A stretch of 64,000 bases of DNA from Elephas maximus indicus (GCF_024166365.1 NC_064820.1:143860001-143924000); one strand, 5' to 3'. Counted from the first letter of the stretch, positions 35,081 through 47,879 are shown. The notes: generated from the letters alone by a model not told the origin. Numbers and translations: made by a program.

Positions 35081-35492
35081 TTCTTTTCTAAGTCTGTTTA
35101 GAATTATATCAAACCCATGCTATGACCACACCTCACATTTTCCCCACCCACCCCACTGTTGCCCCCCTCCTCAGCTAAGTCAGGTTTTCCAATCAAACCT
35201 TAGGTCTCCCTGTGCTCTGGCCAAATAATACTTTCCTGCTTTTATCCTTCTGCCTCCTTCTGCCTAAAATACACTTTGTCCCAGTACCCTGTCTTCTGGG
35301 GAAACAGCAACTCCTCTCCAAAACCTAGCTCAAATATCAATTCTTTGTGAAGTTTCCGCATAGAGAGGGAATCTTTTCACCTTCAGGCTTCCATAGAATT
35401 TTATTTTCACTTTCTTGGAACATTCGCCACATTCCATGCTTTGTTACAGGAAATTTGTTTATGTTAAATCTGCTTACCAGGTAACAGTAAAG
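35081..35492. other. Intergenic, probable L2 remnant
   Basis: 35285-35440 ('ctagctcaaatatcaattct', 'tgaagtttccgcatagag') resembles the L2 3' region on +; weak. Confidence 0.4.
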
Positions 35493-36544
35493 TTTTTTTT
35501 TTTTTTTTTTTAGAATGTTAATTTGTGTGTCTTTAAAAATTTTTTACTGTGCTTTAAGCGAATGTTTACAAATCAAGTCAGTCTCTCACACAAAAGTTTA
35601 TATACACCATGCTACATACTCCCAATTGCTCTCCCCCTAATAAGACAGCCCGCTCCCTCCCTCCACTCTCTCTTTTTGTGTGCATTTCACCAGCTTCTAA
35701 CCCCCCTACCCTCTCGTCTCCCCTCCAGGGAGGAGATGCCAGCATAGTCTCAAGGGTCCACCTGATCCAAGAAGCTCGCTCCTCACCAGCATTCCTCTCC
35801 AACCCATTGTCCAGTCCAATCCCTGCCTGAAGTGTTGACTTTGGGTATGGTTCCTGTCCTGGGCCAACAGAAGGTCTGAGGATTATGACCACCGGGGTAC
35901 TTCTAGTCTCAGTCGAACCATTAAGTCTGAACTTTTTACAAGAATTTGGGGTCTGCATCCCACTGCTCTCCTGCTCCCTCAGGGGTTCTCTGTTTTGTTC
36001 CCTGTCAGGGCAGTCATTGGTTGTAGTCGGGCAGCATCTAGCTCTTCTGGTCTCAGGCTGTTGTAGTCTCTGGTCTGTGTGGACCTTTCTGTCTCTTGAG
36101 CTCGAAATTACCTTGTGTCCTTGGTGTTCTTCATTCTCCTTCGGTCCAGGTGGTTTGAGACCAATTGATGCATTTTAGATGGCCGCTTGCTAGCTTTTAA
36201 GACCCCGGATGCTTCTCTCCAAGGTGGGATGCAGAATGTTTTCTTAACAGATTTTATTATGCCAGTTGACTTAGATGTCCCCTGAAACCATGATCCCCAA
36301 ACCCCTGCCTGTGCTATGCTGGCCTTCGAAGCATTGAGTTTATTTAGGAAACTTCTTTGCTTTTGGTTTAGTCCAATTGTGCTGACCTCCCCTGTATTGT
36401 GTGCTGTCTTTCCCTTCACCTAAAGTAGTTCTTATCTACTACCTAATTAGTGAATACCCCCCTTCCCCATCTCTTAACCATCAAAGAATATTTTCTTCTC
36501 TGTTTAAACTATTTCTTGAGTTCTTGTAATAGTGGTCTCATGCG

Positions 36545-39500
36545 CTATTTGCCCTTTTGCAACTGACTAATTTCACTCAGCATAATGCCTTCCAGATTCC
36601 TCCATGTTATGAAATGTTTCACAGATTCCTCACTGTTCTTTATCGATGCGTAGTATTCCATTGTGTAAATATACCATAATTTATCTATCCATTTATCAGT
36701 TGATGGGCACCTTGGTTGCTTCCATCTTTTTGCTATTGTAAACAGTGCTGCAATGAACATGGGTGTGCGTACATCTGGTCGTGTAAAGGCTCTTATTTCT
36801 CTAGGATATATTCTAAGGAGTGGGATTGCTGGATCGTATGGTAGTTCTATTTCTAGCTTTTTGAGGAAGCGGCAAATCAATTTCCAAAGTGGTCGTACCA
36901 TTTCACATTCCCACCAGCAGTGTATAAGTGTTCCAATGTCTCCACAGCCTCTCCAACATTTATTGTTTTGTGTTCTGAAGGATTAACACCAGCCTCGTTG
37001 GAGTGAGATGGAATCTCATTGTAGTTTTGATCTGCGTTTCTCTAATGGCTAAAGATCGTGAACATTTCTTCATGTATCTGTTAGCTACCTGAATGTCTTC
37101 CTTAGTGAAGTGTCTATTCATATCTTTTGCTCATTTTTTTAATTGGGTTATTTGTCTTTTTGTAGTTGAGTTTTTGCAGTATCATGTAGATTTTAGAGAT
37201 CAGGCGCTGATCAGAAATGTCATAGCTAAAAACTTTTTCCCAGTCTTGTAGGTAATCTTTTTACTCTTTTGGTGAAGTCTTAGGATGAGCATAGTTGTTT
37301 GATTTTTAGGAGCTCACAGTTATCTAGTTTTTCTTCTGCATTGTTAGTAATGTTTTGTATACTATTTACACCATGTATTAGGGCTCCTAACATTGCCCGT
37401 ATTTTTTCTTCCATGATCATTATTGCTTTGGATTTTATATTTAGGTCTTTGATCCATTTTGAGCTCGTTTTTGTGCATGGAGTGAGGTATGGGTGTGGTT
37501 TCATTTTTTTGCAGATGGATATCCAGTTATGCTAGCACCATTTGTTAAAAAGACTGTCTTTTCCCCCATTTAACTGTTTTGGGGCCTTTGTCAAATATCA
37601 ACTTCTCATATGTGGATGAATTTATGTCTGGATTCTCAATTCTGTTCCGTTAGTCTATGCATCTGTTGTATCAGTACCAGGCTGTTTTGACTACTGTGGC
37701 AGTATAATAGGTTCTAAAATCAGGTAGAGTAAAGCCTCCCACTTTGTTCCTCATTTTCAGTAATGCTTTACTTACCCAGGTCCTCTTTCCCTTCTGTATG
37801 AAGTTGGTGATTTGTTTCTCCATCTCACTAAAGAATGTCGTTGGAATTTGGATCGGAATTGCATTAAATGTATAGATCGCTTTTGGTAGAATAGACATTT
37901 TTATAATGTTAAGTCTTCCTATCCATGAGCAAGGTAGGTTTTTCCACTTATGTAGGTCTCTTTTGGTTTCTTGCAGAAGTGTACTGTAGTTTTCTTTGTA
38001 TAAATCCTTTACATCTCTGTTAAGATTTATTCGTAAGTATTTTATCTCCTTGGGGGCTACTGTAAATGGTATTGATTTAGTGATTTCCTCTTCAGTGTTC
38101 TTTTCGTTGGTGTAGAGGAATCCAACTGATTTTTGTGTGTTTATCTCGTATCCCGATACTCTGCTGAATTCTATTAGTTTCAATAGTTCTCTTGAGGATT
38201 CCTTATGGTTTTCTGTGTATAATATCAAGTCATCTGCAAATAGAGATACTTTGACTTCTTTCTTGCCAGTCTGGATGCCCTTTATTTCTTTATCTAGCCT
38301 AATTGCTCTGGCTAGGACTTCCAGCACAATGTTGAATAAGAGTGGTGATAAAGAGCATCCTTGTCTGATTCCCGATCTCAAGGGGAATACTTTCAGGCTC
38401 TCTCCATTTAGGATGATGTTGGCTGTTGGCTTTGTATAAATGCCCTTTATTATGTTGAGGAATTTTCCTTCTATTACTATTTTGCTGAGAGTTTTTATCA
38501 TGAATGGGTGTTGGACTTTGTCAAATGCATTTTCTGCATCAATTGATAAAATCATGTGATTCTTGTCTTTTGTTTTATTTATGTGATGGATTACATTAAT
38601 TGTTTTTCTAATGTAGAATCATCCCTGCATACCTGGTATGAATCCCACTTGGTCATGGTGAATTATTTTTTTGATATGTTGTTGAATTCTATTGGCTAGA
38701 ATTTTGTTGAGAGATATAGGTCTGTAATTTTCTGTTATTTTTTTTGTGTGTGTGTGTGGTGTCTTTACCTGGTTTTGGTATCGGATATGGCGGCTACGTA
38801 GAATGAGTTTAGTAGTATTCCGTCCTTTTCTATGCTCTGAAATACCTTTAGTAGTAGTGGTGTTAACTCTTCTCTGAAAGTTTGGTAGAACTCTGCACTA
38901 AAGCCATCGGGCCAGGACTTTTTTTTGTTGGGAGTTTTTTGATTACCTTTTCAATCTCTTCTTTTGTTATGGATCTATTTAGTTGTTCTACCTCTGTTTA
39001 TATTAGTTTAGGTAGGTAGTGTGTTTCTAGGAAATCATCCATTTCTTCTAGGTATTCAAATTTGTTAGGGTATAATTTTTCATAGCAATCCGATATGATT
39101 CTTTTAATTTCAGTTGGGTCTGTTGTAATATCACCCATCTCATTTCTTATTTGGGTTATTTGCTTCCTCTCTTGTTTTTCCTTTGTCAGTCTGGTCAACG
39201 GTTTATCAATTTTGTTGATTTTTTCAAAAAACCAGCTTTTGGTCTTGTTAATTCTTTCAATTGTTTTTCTGTTTTCTGTTTCATTTAATTCTGTTCTAAT
39301 TTTTATTATTTGTTTTCTTCTGGTGCCTGTGGGTTTCTTTTGTTGCTCTCTTTCTATTTGTTCAAGTTGTAGGGATAATTCTTTGATTTGGGCCCTTTCT
39401 TCTTTTTGGATGTGTGCATTTATTGATCTAAATTGGCCTCTGAGCACTACTTTCAGTGTGACCCCAAAGGTTCTGATAGGAAGTGTTTTCATTCACATTG

Positions 39501-40359
39501 GATTCTCTGAATTTCTTTATTCCATCCTTAATGTGTTCTATAATCCAGTCTTTTTTGATCAGGGTATTGTTCAGTTTCCAAGTGTTTGATTTCTTTTCCC
39601 TGCTTTTTCTGTTATTGATTTCCACTCTTATGGCCTTATGGTCAGAGAAGTTGCTTTGTAATATTTCAATGTTTTGGATTCTGCTAAGACTTGCTTTATG
39701 ACCTAATATGTGGTGTATTCTAGAGAATGTTCCATGTGCACTAGAAGAGAAAGTGCACTTGGTTGCTGTTGGGTGGAGTGTTCTGTATATGTCTATGAGG
39801 TCAAGTTGGTTGATTGTGGCATTTAGATCTTCCATGTCTTTTTTGAGCTTCTTTCTGGATGTCCTGTCCTTCACCGAAAGTGCTGTGTTGAAGTCTCCTA
39901 CTATTATTGTGGAGTTGTCTATCTCACTTTTCAATGCTGATACAGTTTGTTTTATGTACCTTGCAGCCCTGTAATTGGGTGCATAAACATTTAATATGGT
40001 TATATCTTCTTGGTATATTGTCCCTTTAGTCATTATACAGTGTCCTTCCTTATCCTTTATGATGGATTTAACTTTGAAGTCTATTTTGTCATAAATTAGT
40101 ATTGCCACTCCTAATCTTTTTTGTTGTTTGCTTGATATATTTTTTTCCATCCTTTGAGTTTTAGTTTGTTTGTGTCTCTAAATCTAAGGTGTGTCTCTTG
40201 TAGGCAGCATATAGACGGATCTTGTTTTTTAATCCATTCTGCCACTCTCTGTCTCTTTATGGGTGCATTTAGTCCATTTACTTTCAGCATAATTATGGAA
40301 TTTAGTGCTATCATTTTGATGTCTTTTTTTGTGCGTTGTTGACGGTTTCTTTTTCTCAC
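36545..40359 (-). pseudogene. L1 ORF2 remnant (endonuclease-reverse transcriptase)
   Basis: ORF2 of the L1 is split over several frames. Endonuclease pieces are at 40359-40111 (starting after 'LNSIIMLKVNGLN', with CCLQETH) and 40150-39428 (GDFNT, SDHKA). A linker piece is at 39492-38998. The reverse transcriptase is at 38555-37671 with the catalytic FADD box and [10 protein letters not shown]. The C-terminus is at about 36960-36545, including the zinc knuckle CWRGC..H..C on the same frame just before 36901. Together these would make one protein of about 1275 residues, but at least four frame breaks remain. It cannot make a working retrotransposase. Confidence 0.92.
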
Positions 40360-40869
40360 TTAATTTTATGTGCTGAGTAGATTGTCTTTATATATTGTCC
40401 TTTCCTCATATTCGTTGTTGTTTTGTTTCTGCTGAGTCTCTATTTTTTTCTTGTATTTTATTTTGATGAGTTGGATGGTTTGTCTCTTTTGTGGTTACCT
40501 TATTATTTACACCTATTTTTCTAAATTTGAACCTAACTTTTCTTTGTATTGACTTGTCTTCCTCTCCATATAGAAGGTCTGTGATTACATTTCTTAGTCC
40601 TTCTTTATTGTTTTAATGTTTTCTTCTTTTATATAATAACATCGCTGTTACCCTGTTTTCAGCTTTTTTTCTTTTTTTAAATCTTGCTTTGTTTATTTGA
40701 TTTCCCTGTCTGGGTTGGCTTCTGATTGCCCTGCCCAGCGTTCTAGTCTTGGGTTGATAACTGATATTATTGATTTTCTAGCCAATTAACTCCCTTCAGT
40801 ATTTCTTGTAGTTTTGGTTTCGTTTTTACGAGTTCCCTAGACTTCTGTTTATCTGGAAATGTCCTAATT

Positions 40870-41769
40870 TCACCTTCATATTTAAGAGAGTTTTGCTGGA
40901 TATATGATTCCTGGTTGGCAATTTTTTTCCTTCAATTTTTTAAATAAGTCATCCTATTTTTTTATTGCCTTCTTGCCTGCATGGTTTTTGCTGAGTAGTC
41001 CGAGCTTATTCTTATTGGCTCTCCTTTGTAGGTGACTTTTTGTTTATCCCTAGATGCTTTTAAAATTCTCTATCTTTGATTTTGGCAAGTTTAATTATAA
41101 TATGTCTTGGGGACATCTACCTTATGTGGAGTTTGATGAGCATCTTGGATAGATATCTTTTCACCTTTCACTATATCAGGGAAGTTTTCTGCCAACAAAT
41201 CTTCAACAATTCTCTCTGTATTTTCTGTTATCCCTCCCTGTTCTGGTACTCCAATCATTTGTAGGTCATTTCTCTTGATAGAGTCCCACATGATTCTTAA
41301 GGTTTCTTCATTTTTTTAAATTCTTTTATCTGACTTTTGTTCAAATATACTAGTGCCAAGTGATTTATCTTCAAGTTCAGAAATTCTTACTCCTGCTTGC
41401 TCAGTTCTACTCCTCTGACTTTCTACTGAGTTGTCTACTTCTGTAATTTTATTGCTAATCTTCTGAATTTCTGATTGGTGTCTCTCTATGGATTTTCCAG
41501 CTTATTAATTTTTTCATTACATTCCTGAATATTCTAATTTCTTCAATTGCTTTATCTTTGTGTTCCTTGACTTGTTCTGCATATTGCTTCATTTCCTTCC
41601 TGATGTCTTGAAGGGTTCTGTATATTAAAGTTTTGTATTCTGCCTCTGGTAATTCCAGGAATGCACTTTCATCTAGAAGGTCCCAGGATTCTTTGTTTTG
41701 AGAGCTTGTTGAGGTGATCATGGTCTGTTTCTTTATGTGACTTGATATCGACTGTTGTCTCCAAGCCAT
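40870..41769 (-). pseudogene. L1 ORF1 remnant (RNA-binding chaperone)
   Basis: The N-terminal part starts at 41769 (MAWRQQSISSH..) with a coiled-coil-like, charged stretch to 41455. The C-terminal domain piece at 41291-41091 has 'ENTERIVEDLLAENFPDI', the L1 ORF1 CTD signature. A frameshift region lies between the two pieces. The 3' limit is estimated. Confidence 0.75.
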
Positions 41770-43046
41770 CTATAAATTACTGCATTAGTTTATGTTTGCT
41801 TACTGTGTCATAGCTCCTTGCTTTTTTTTGTTTTGATATGCCCAAATGAGTTGCTCAAGTGAACTAGCTTGATTATTTTTGCCTTTGGATCTCTGACGTC
41901 CTGTCGCCAGGTGGCTAGAGCTGTCATCAGGTGTATCAGTCTAGGAGTCCATTCAGTTTTCTTGTATGAATTCAGCTCAGGTGTCCAGGTAGCTGATCAT
42001 CAAGTATGTGGTACAGGCTCTGTCCTACAGTTTTAGAGGGCCAGGGGTGATTAGTGTAGGTACTGGTATGTGCTTGCAGCAGGGGACCACGCTCTGAACA
42101 AGGAAGGGGGTTAAGAATTGACCCCCGAGTGTCTCTGAGGAAAGCGCGTCCTTATTCCCTAGAGTGTGCAGGTGGTTGGGTTCTGCAGACGGACGATGGG
42201 CACCCAGTGTTTTTGATTGTAAGGACTGGGAGGTACCAGGTATCCTTGGACCCCTGTCGCAGGTGGCTGGGTGGTCTGAGTGGAGCTACCAGTCCTTAGG
42301 CCCCTGATGTGGGTAGGTGAGGACCCTGTTTAATAGGAAAAGCAATGTCAAACATCAAATACCCACCTCTCCACCACACAGCTGAAATAGTCGTAGTCTG
42401 CCAACAAGGGCCTATTCTCCTGAAATAGGCCCACACAGGTCCATGCAGAGGGGAAAGGTGCTCAAAGTCCACAGACTGTTTATGCCTGGACAGGAGCCGC
42501 TTCTGTCCTGATCTCTCCTGGTTAGTGGAGCTGGGAAATTATCTTTTCCCCCAAATGCAAATTTTTTCCTTCTCCAAGGCCAGGAGGATGGCTCTAGGTG
42601 TTCAGCAGGGCCTATCTCAGGCCCAGGGAATTCAGCTGCTGATGCCAGCTTGGGGTGGAGGGGCACAGTAAAATATACGCAAATACTTAGCTTTTGCCAA
42701 GAATGCCGTTCTACTCTGGTTCTGGAGGTGTGAGTAGGCTCTGTGGCTGGCTGCTTCTCCCTGAGGAAACTGCGGCCAAGCACTAGTACCAGCCCACCTC
42801 TGCTGCTCCCAGGAATGGTGCCTGAGGGCTCCCCATGATTCAGGTCTGGTAATTCTTCTCCACTTCTGAACCATCTCTTCCTCCCCCGACCCTGCCCCGT
42901 TCAGCTGCATTTTCTAAGCTTGACTTTGATTCTCAGGGCCCCTAGCTTGTCATAAATATACTCATTTTCAGTTGTATTTTCAGGTCTTTGTCATCAAGAG
43001 GGGTCGCTGGAAGCATCTGCCTATTCCGCCATCTTGACTCCATCTC

Positions 43047-43508
43047 CCTGTGTTTTGTTTTTGAAGCTTTGGAGAAATCAGAAAGATGTCAAGGCATCGA
43101 GATTTTTTTTTTCCTGACTGTATTTCCCTTCCCTTATTCCTAGCAAGTAGCCAAGCTTTATGCCCCCTTGCCTCAGAGGCCAAAGAAGTGGCTTCAGGGC
43201 ACCTTCCCCCTTTTGCCTTTGTTTTTCAAAAGCCTATGTTTATTAAAGAGATTATGGATTTCAGGGGCTGAGGCGGGGTGGGAGGCAGGCTCTCTGATAA
43301 CTTTGAAGGTGGTAGCTTGAATGGAAAAGGGTATGCTACACACTGGAATAGGCTTGTTCTGTGGCTTCTTTTAGTAGAGACCTGTGCTCTGTTCCCTGAA
43401 AGTATTTCACAAAAAGTGAGCTTGTGCAGCTAGGAAGACTGGTTTCTGTACACCAGTGTTTCCAGTCTCGATATAAAACAGGCTTTTTCAAGGGTCTATA
43501 CAGATTTT
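43047..43508. other. Unannotated stretch
   Basis: No gene or repeat recognised. It ends with the target sequence atacagatttt (43498-43508). Confidence 0.4.
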
Positions 43509-43665
43509 GAGGAGCCCTGGTGGCACAGTGGTTAAGAGCTGCACTGCTAACCAAAAGGCCGGCAGTTCGAATTTACCAGCTGCTCCTTGGAAACCCTGTG
43601 GGGCAGTTCTACTCTGTCCTATAGGGGTGCTATGAGTCAGAATTGACTCGACAGCAACAAGTTTT
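43509..43665 (+). mobile_element. Afrotherian SINE, first of three head to tail
   Basis: 'gaggagccctggtggcacag' to 'gactcgacagcaacaagttt'. It has no target copy on its 3' side: the next SINE follows at once. Confidence 0.9.
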
Positions 43666-43823
43666 GGAAACCCTGGTGGCGTAGTGGTTAAGTGCTATGG
43701 CTGCTAACCAAGAGGTTGGCATTTCCAATCTACCAGGTGCTCCTAGGAAACTCTACCGGGGCAGTTCTACTCTGTCCTATAGGGTTGCTATGAGTCAGAA
43801 TCGACTCAATGGCAGTGGGTTTG
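43666..43823 (+). mobile_element. Afrotherian SINE, second of three
   Basis: 'ggaaaccctggtggcgtagt' to 'ggcagtgggtttg', followed by atacagatttt at 43824-43834, which matches the target before the first SINE. Confidence 0.9.
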
Positions 43824-43834
43824 ATACAGATTTT

Positions 43835-44049
43835 AAAAGGAGTCCTGGTGCCACAGTGATTAAAACCTTCAGCTGCTAACCAGAATGTCGTGGTTCAAAC
43901 CTATCAGTCGCTCCGTGGGAGAAAGAGGTGGCAGTCTGCTTCCGTAAAGATTTACAGCCTTGGAAACCCTATGGGGCAGCTTTACTCTGTCCTGTAGGGT
44001 CAATATGAGTTGAAATCAACTCAGTGGAAATGGGTTTGGTTTTGGTTTT
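43835..44049 (+). mobile_element. Afrotherian SINE (long subtype), third of three
   Basis: 'aggagtcctggtgccacagt' to 'ggtttggttttggtttt', followed by atacagagttt (44050-44060), a one-mismatch copy of the same target. Confidence 0.9.
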
Positions 44050-44060
44050 ATACAGAGTTT

Positions 44061-45282
44061 AAGCAATGAGCACATCAACGGCTACCAAGATGAAATGAAA
44101 CCTAGAGGTATTTACTTTCTCAGTACCACATACGCCTGAATTCTTGTGTAATCCTCAGAGGGGGGAGGAACTCCCTCCAATAAAAACTAAAATTGAATTT
44201 CCCACCAGCTTGGTAGGATGTTGGCCAAGAGCTGAAATTAATTTGATTCACAGAAAATAAAATAATACAGCTTCCAATGCTGGCTCAGATCCTAGCTGCT
44301 ATGAACTAACTGATGGTTTAAAACGAGTTTTCTTCCACACAGGGTTCAGACTCAGAGACTTGCACTCCAGTGGGCCCAAGGACAGGAATCTGCTGAGAAC
44401 ACCTGGGTTTCTAACTCAAAAAAGGCTCAAATCCTCAGCAGAAAAACATATAGTGTAAGAATAGAGGATTGTGCTATTCAGGGATCAGAGGAGCCCCTGC
44501 AGGCTGGAGATGACAGATGCTCTTCTTCTTGTCTCCTGAGAACGTGCATCCGGCATTGTTATCGTTATGGCAGGTTATAAAATAGTCTTTCTTGGTCCCT
44601 GGCAGGGAACAGGCACTTTTCAGAGGTTCAAAATGTACATCATCATCATCAACAACAAATACAATAAAGTATCTCCTATAAACAAACCTTAAACATAGAA
44701 GTCTTCAAGTCTTCGTTAAGGATAAGTATTATGGTATGACCTGGTATTTTTGGAAACTTTGATGGCAATAAAAAATTGGGGGAAAACATGATTTAAAAGA
44801 TGCAAGAAGCTTCTGGATTTACTTTTGGGAAAGACTACCTTTTGATCTTGGAAAAATAACTTCAGGTGGCTCTTTAATTACATAAATATACATCAAAGAA
44901 TCAAGGGCCCCCTCTCCCCACCCTACCTTTGGTTTTGGGACATCTGTAAGGCCATCATTTACCTCTACACAGATGTAGAGAAAAAGAAGCTAAATGCTCT
45001 CGGTGGCAAAATCACCTCACTCTGTAGAACAGACTGTAAAAGGATCTAGACTTGATTTGGAGCAATCTCATTGGCATTCCCCTCTCAGAGCTGTTCAAGA
45101 CTGAATAAGCCAAACTTTGGAAAGGTATTGATGTTGGAGTGTTTTCTGTTGTGAGTGTCCTGCTGGAGCCAAGCAGCCAGACCACATCTAAGGAAGTGTG
45201 GGACAGGCATTCCCTGAAGGAGTGCGTGTTTCCTCTTGGTTATTCTGGGAAGAAGCAAATTCTGGCTCCTTCCTCTTCCCTT
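44061..45282. other. Unannotated stretch
   Basis: No gene or interspersed repeat recognised. Confidence 0.4.
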
Positions 45283-45430
45283 TTGCCATCCAGTTGGCTC
45301 TGACTCAACAGTGACCCTATAGGACAGAGCACAACTGCCCCACAGAGTTTCCGAGGAGCAGCTGGTGACTACTTTGTGGTCAGTAGCTGTACCTTGCTGT
45401 AGCTCTTAACTACTGCGCCACCAGGGCTCC
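45283..45430 (-). mobile_element. Afrotherian SINE (short subtype)
   Basis: Antisense, 'gccatccagttggctctgac' to 'ctgcgccaccagggctcc'. Confidence 0.88.
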
Positions 45431-45944
45431 TAGGTGTGGTGATAGGAAAAATTTTATAGGGGCAGGGGTGGGGAGGAGGTTCCCTGCCTTGTGAAAGCAG
45501 GCTAGGAGCAAAACTCGAAACTTGAAGGTGGTCTTTTAAGGGAACCCCCAGCAGCCCTGAGCCTGGGACCTCTAAGAGGCCACACTTAGCAGTACTATGA
45601 GTCTCCGTGCTATAATTCACTTCATTATGCCCAAACTCAGTGATACCTTGTTGTTCATTTCAACTTAGTCTTTATAGGGCTGTGAGGGATCAAAAGAAGG
45701 TTTGGATTACAGTCACATAGGGGCTGTCATTTCCTCTCTCTGAAGCCCAAGTGATGGCCAAGAGTCATGGCAGCAGCACTGAACTAGGCAGCAAGGAAGA
45801 ACAGAGGGGCCTTGTTACAATGAGATGGCATCCTGGGCATTCTCAGAAACAGTTGGGGTTGCTTTGAAAAGGCTAGGGTCCAAAATCATGCCAGTGGGGT
45901 CTACAGCCTTCATCATGAAGAAATTCAGCAGAAATGTGATGAGC
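45431..45944. other. Unannotated stretch
   Basis: No gene or repeat recognised. Confidence 0.4.
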
Positions 45945-45956
45945 TAAGGTTATAGT

Positions 45957-46123
45957 GGAAACCCTGGTGGCGTAGTGGTTAAGCGCTACAGCTGCTAACC
46001 AAAAGGTCAGCAGTTCAAAACCACCAGGCGCTCCTTGGAAACTCTATGGGGAAGTTCTACTCTGTCCTGTAGGGTCGCTATGAGTTGCAATCGACTCGAT
46101 GGGACAACAGGTTTTTTTTTTTT
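45957..46123 (+). mobile_element. Afrotherian SINE with 12-bp target duplication
   Basis: Short subtype. taaggttatagt lies at 45945-45956 and 46124-46135, perfect. Confidence 0.94.
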
Positions 46124-46454
46124 TAAGGTTATAGTTACAGGCTAATGAGAGCTATGCATTTGAGTTTATTACATGAGAAGCATCTCTAGATGAGGCAGGC
46201 CACCTGGCCAGAAGATCTCATTCTGTGCTCCTGAGTCCCACCTTTCTATGAGGCTGTTCTGTTATAATTCCTGCTGCCACCACCTAGCCAGATCTCACCT
46301 CCTTCAACACTTTGGCCTAAGCAAGGATAAAGCTTCTCTCCTTTGAGCATGGTGTTAACTCAACACTAAAAGAAGGTGACTCATACTAAAATAAGCAAAT
46401 TTTAAACTCTCTTCAAAGAAGACCTGTAAACAAATACCCAACTCTAGTTAATTA

Positions 46455-46669
46455 TTTAAAAAAACCAAATCCATTGCCGTCGAGTTGATTCTGACTCATA
46501 GTAACCCTATAGGACAGAGTAGAACTGCCCTATAGGGTTTAAAAGGCAATTATCTTTATGGATGAAGATTGCCACATCTTTCTCTGTGGAGTGGCTGGAG
46601 GGTTCAAACTCTCAACCTTCTGGTTAGCAACCAAGAGCTTTAACCACTGCACAACCAGGGAGGGCTCCT
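46455..46669 (-). mobile_element. Afrotherian SINE (long subtype) with 10-bp target duplication
   Basis: tagttaatta lies at 46445-46454 and 46670-46679. The insert runs from 'tgccgtcgagttgattctg' to 'cacaaccagggagggctcc'. Confidence 0.92.
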
Positions 46670-46679
46670 TAGTTAATTA

Positions 46680-47252
46680 TAAACAGGCTGAATTGTTTTG
46701 GGCTGTATTTTTTAAAATTCCATGATAAAATGTTGGCAAAAAATGCATTACAAAAAAAAAAAGACATTCCAGAAAATTTGGAGTTTTTCGATATGCAGAT
46801 CCAGATCCTATAATAGCTTCACTCCAATACTGGGACAATTTCACAAACCCCCTGGATTCTTTTTTTCTGTGTTCCAACCTATCTCCAAGGTTTAAGAGCC
46901 ATCATATTCTCTACCACACTGCCTTATTCTCTTTTTTTATCCCAGTTACCCCTCTTAGTGCCCACCCCTACCCCTTTCTCACTTCCATACTGAGGAACAG
47001 ACCTTCTTCAGAGTTGGTCAGTATTCCAGAGTAGACTGACACAGGAATGACCTTTTGCTATATAGGCCCACAGTATCATAAGCAGTGGGCTAGTTGTAGT
47101 TTATTATTACAACCAGAATTATACAAATATATTAAGAGAAAAACAGTTTTTCTGTGACCCTGGGTGGAAGATTGTGTTTTCCAGCAATGGCCATAGCAAT
47201 ATTTCTGGTCCCAAGTGCTCTTCCAGAACCTTGCCACTCCTCATCAAATTCT
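46680..47252. other. Unannotated stretch
   Basis: No gene or repeat recognised. Confidence 0.4.
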
Positions 47253-47453
47253 TGTTGTTAGTTGTGTTGGAGTTGATGCCAACTCATGGAGACTCCGTGT
47301 GTACAGAGTAAAACTGCTCCATAGGATTTTTAAGGCTGTGACCTTTCAGAAGAAGATCACCAGACTTGTCTTCCAAGGTGTCTCTGGGTGGGTTCAAACT
47401 GCCAACCTTTCTGCTAGTAGTCAAGAGCTTAATGTTTGCGCACCCAAGTAGCC
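47253..47453 (-). mobile_element. Afrotherian SINE variant
   Basis: Antisense, 'gttgttagttgtgttggagt' tail, 'tgacctttcagaagaagatc' middle. Same variant as 19205-19415. Confidence 0.85.
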
Positions 47454-47459
47454 CCTTTC

Positions 47460-47860
47460 CCCCAACCCCCACGCCCTATCAAGTAGTAGACTCTATTTCT
47501 CTTCTTTGTCAACCTGGGTGAGACTTGTGACTAACTCGATGAGTAGAATGTGGTAGAAGTGATGCTACCGGAGTTCCATGGCCAAGCTAGAAAGGGTTAT
47601 ATGGCTTCTACCTGGCCATTCTCTTGAAACCCAGTGACCAGGCTGTGAGGAAGCCCAAGCTAGCTCATGTTGATAGACCATATGTAAAGAGGGATTGAAG
47701 CCCTAGTCAACAACCTGTATCAGCCGGCAGCCATGTGAGGAAGTGAGTTTTCATATGATTTCAGCCCCCAGCCTTTCAGCATTCTAGCTAAGGCCCCAGA
47801 CACTGCAGAGCAGAGCAAACCCATCCCCTCTGTTGCCTGTTTGAATTCCTGACCCTCATA
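47460..47860 (+). repeat. Old LTR- or MER-like interspersed repeat
   Basis: 'caagtagtagactctatttc', 'gtagaatgtggtagaagtga' and 'aggccccagacactgcaga' match a widespread ancient mammalian repeat that I cannot name with certainty. Confidence 0.4.
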
Positions 47861-47879
47861 AGTGGTTCTTTTACATCAT

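Larger units (their letters stand above)
35493..43046 (-). mobile_element. Full-length antisense L1 (elephant-type), inactive
   Basis: On the minus strand it starts at about 43046 with 'gagtcaagatggcggaatag', a typical L1 5' end. It has a GC-rich 5' UTR (about 1.3 kb), decayed ORF1 (about 41769-40870), decayed ORF2 (40359-36545) and a 3' UTR (36544-35534). It ends in a poly(A) tail (T20 on +, 35493-35512). At about 7.5 kb it is longer than a human L1. Frameshifts and stops break both ORFs. No target duplication was recognised. Confidence 0.92.

Noticed and set aside
39095-39589. 164-codon hydrophobic open frame on +
   Set aside because: It is the complement of L1 ORF2; the hydrophobic look comes from reading the A-rich coding strand backwards.
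35513-43046. Active retrotransposon
   Set aside because: Both ORFs have several frame breaks, so this copy cannot mobilise itself.
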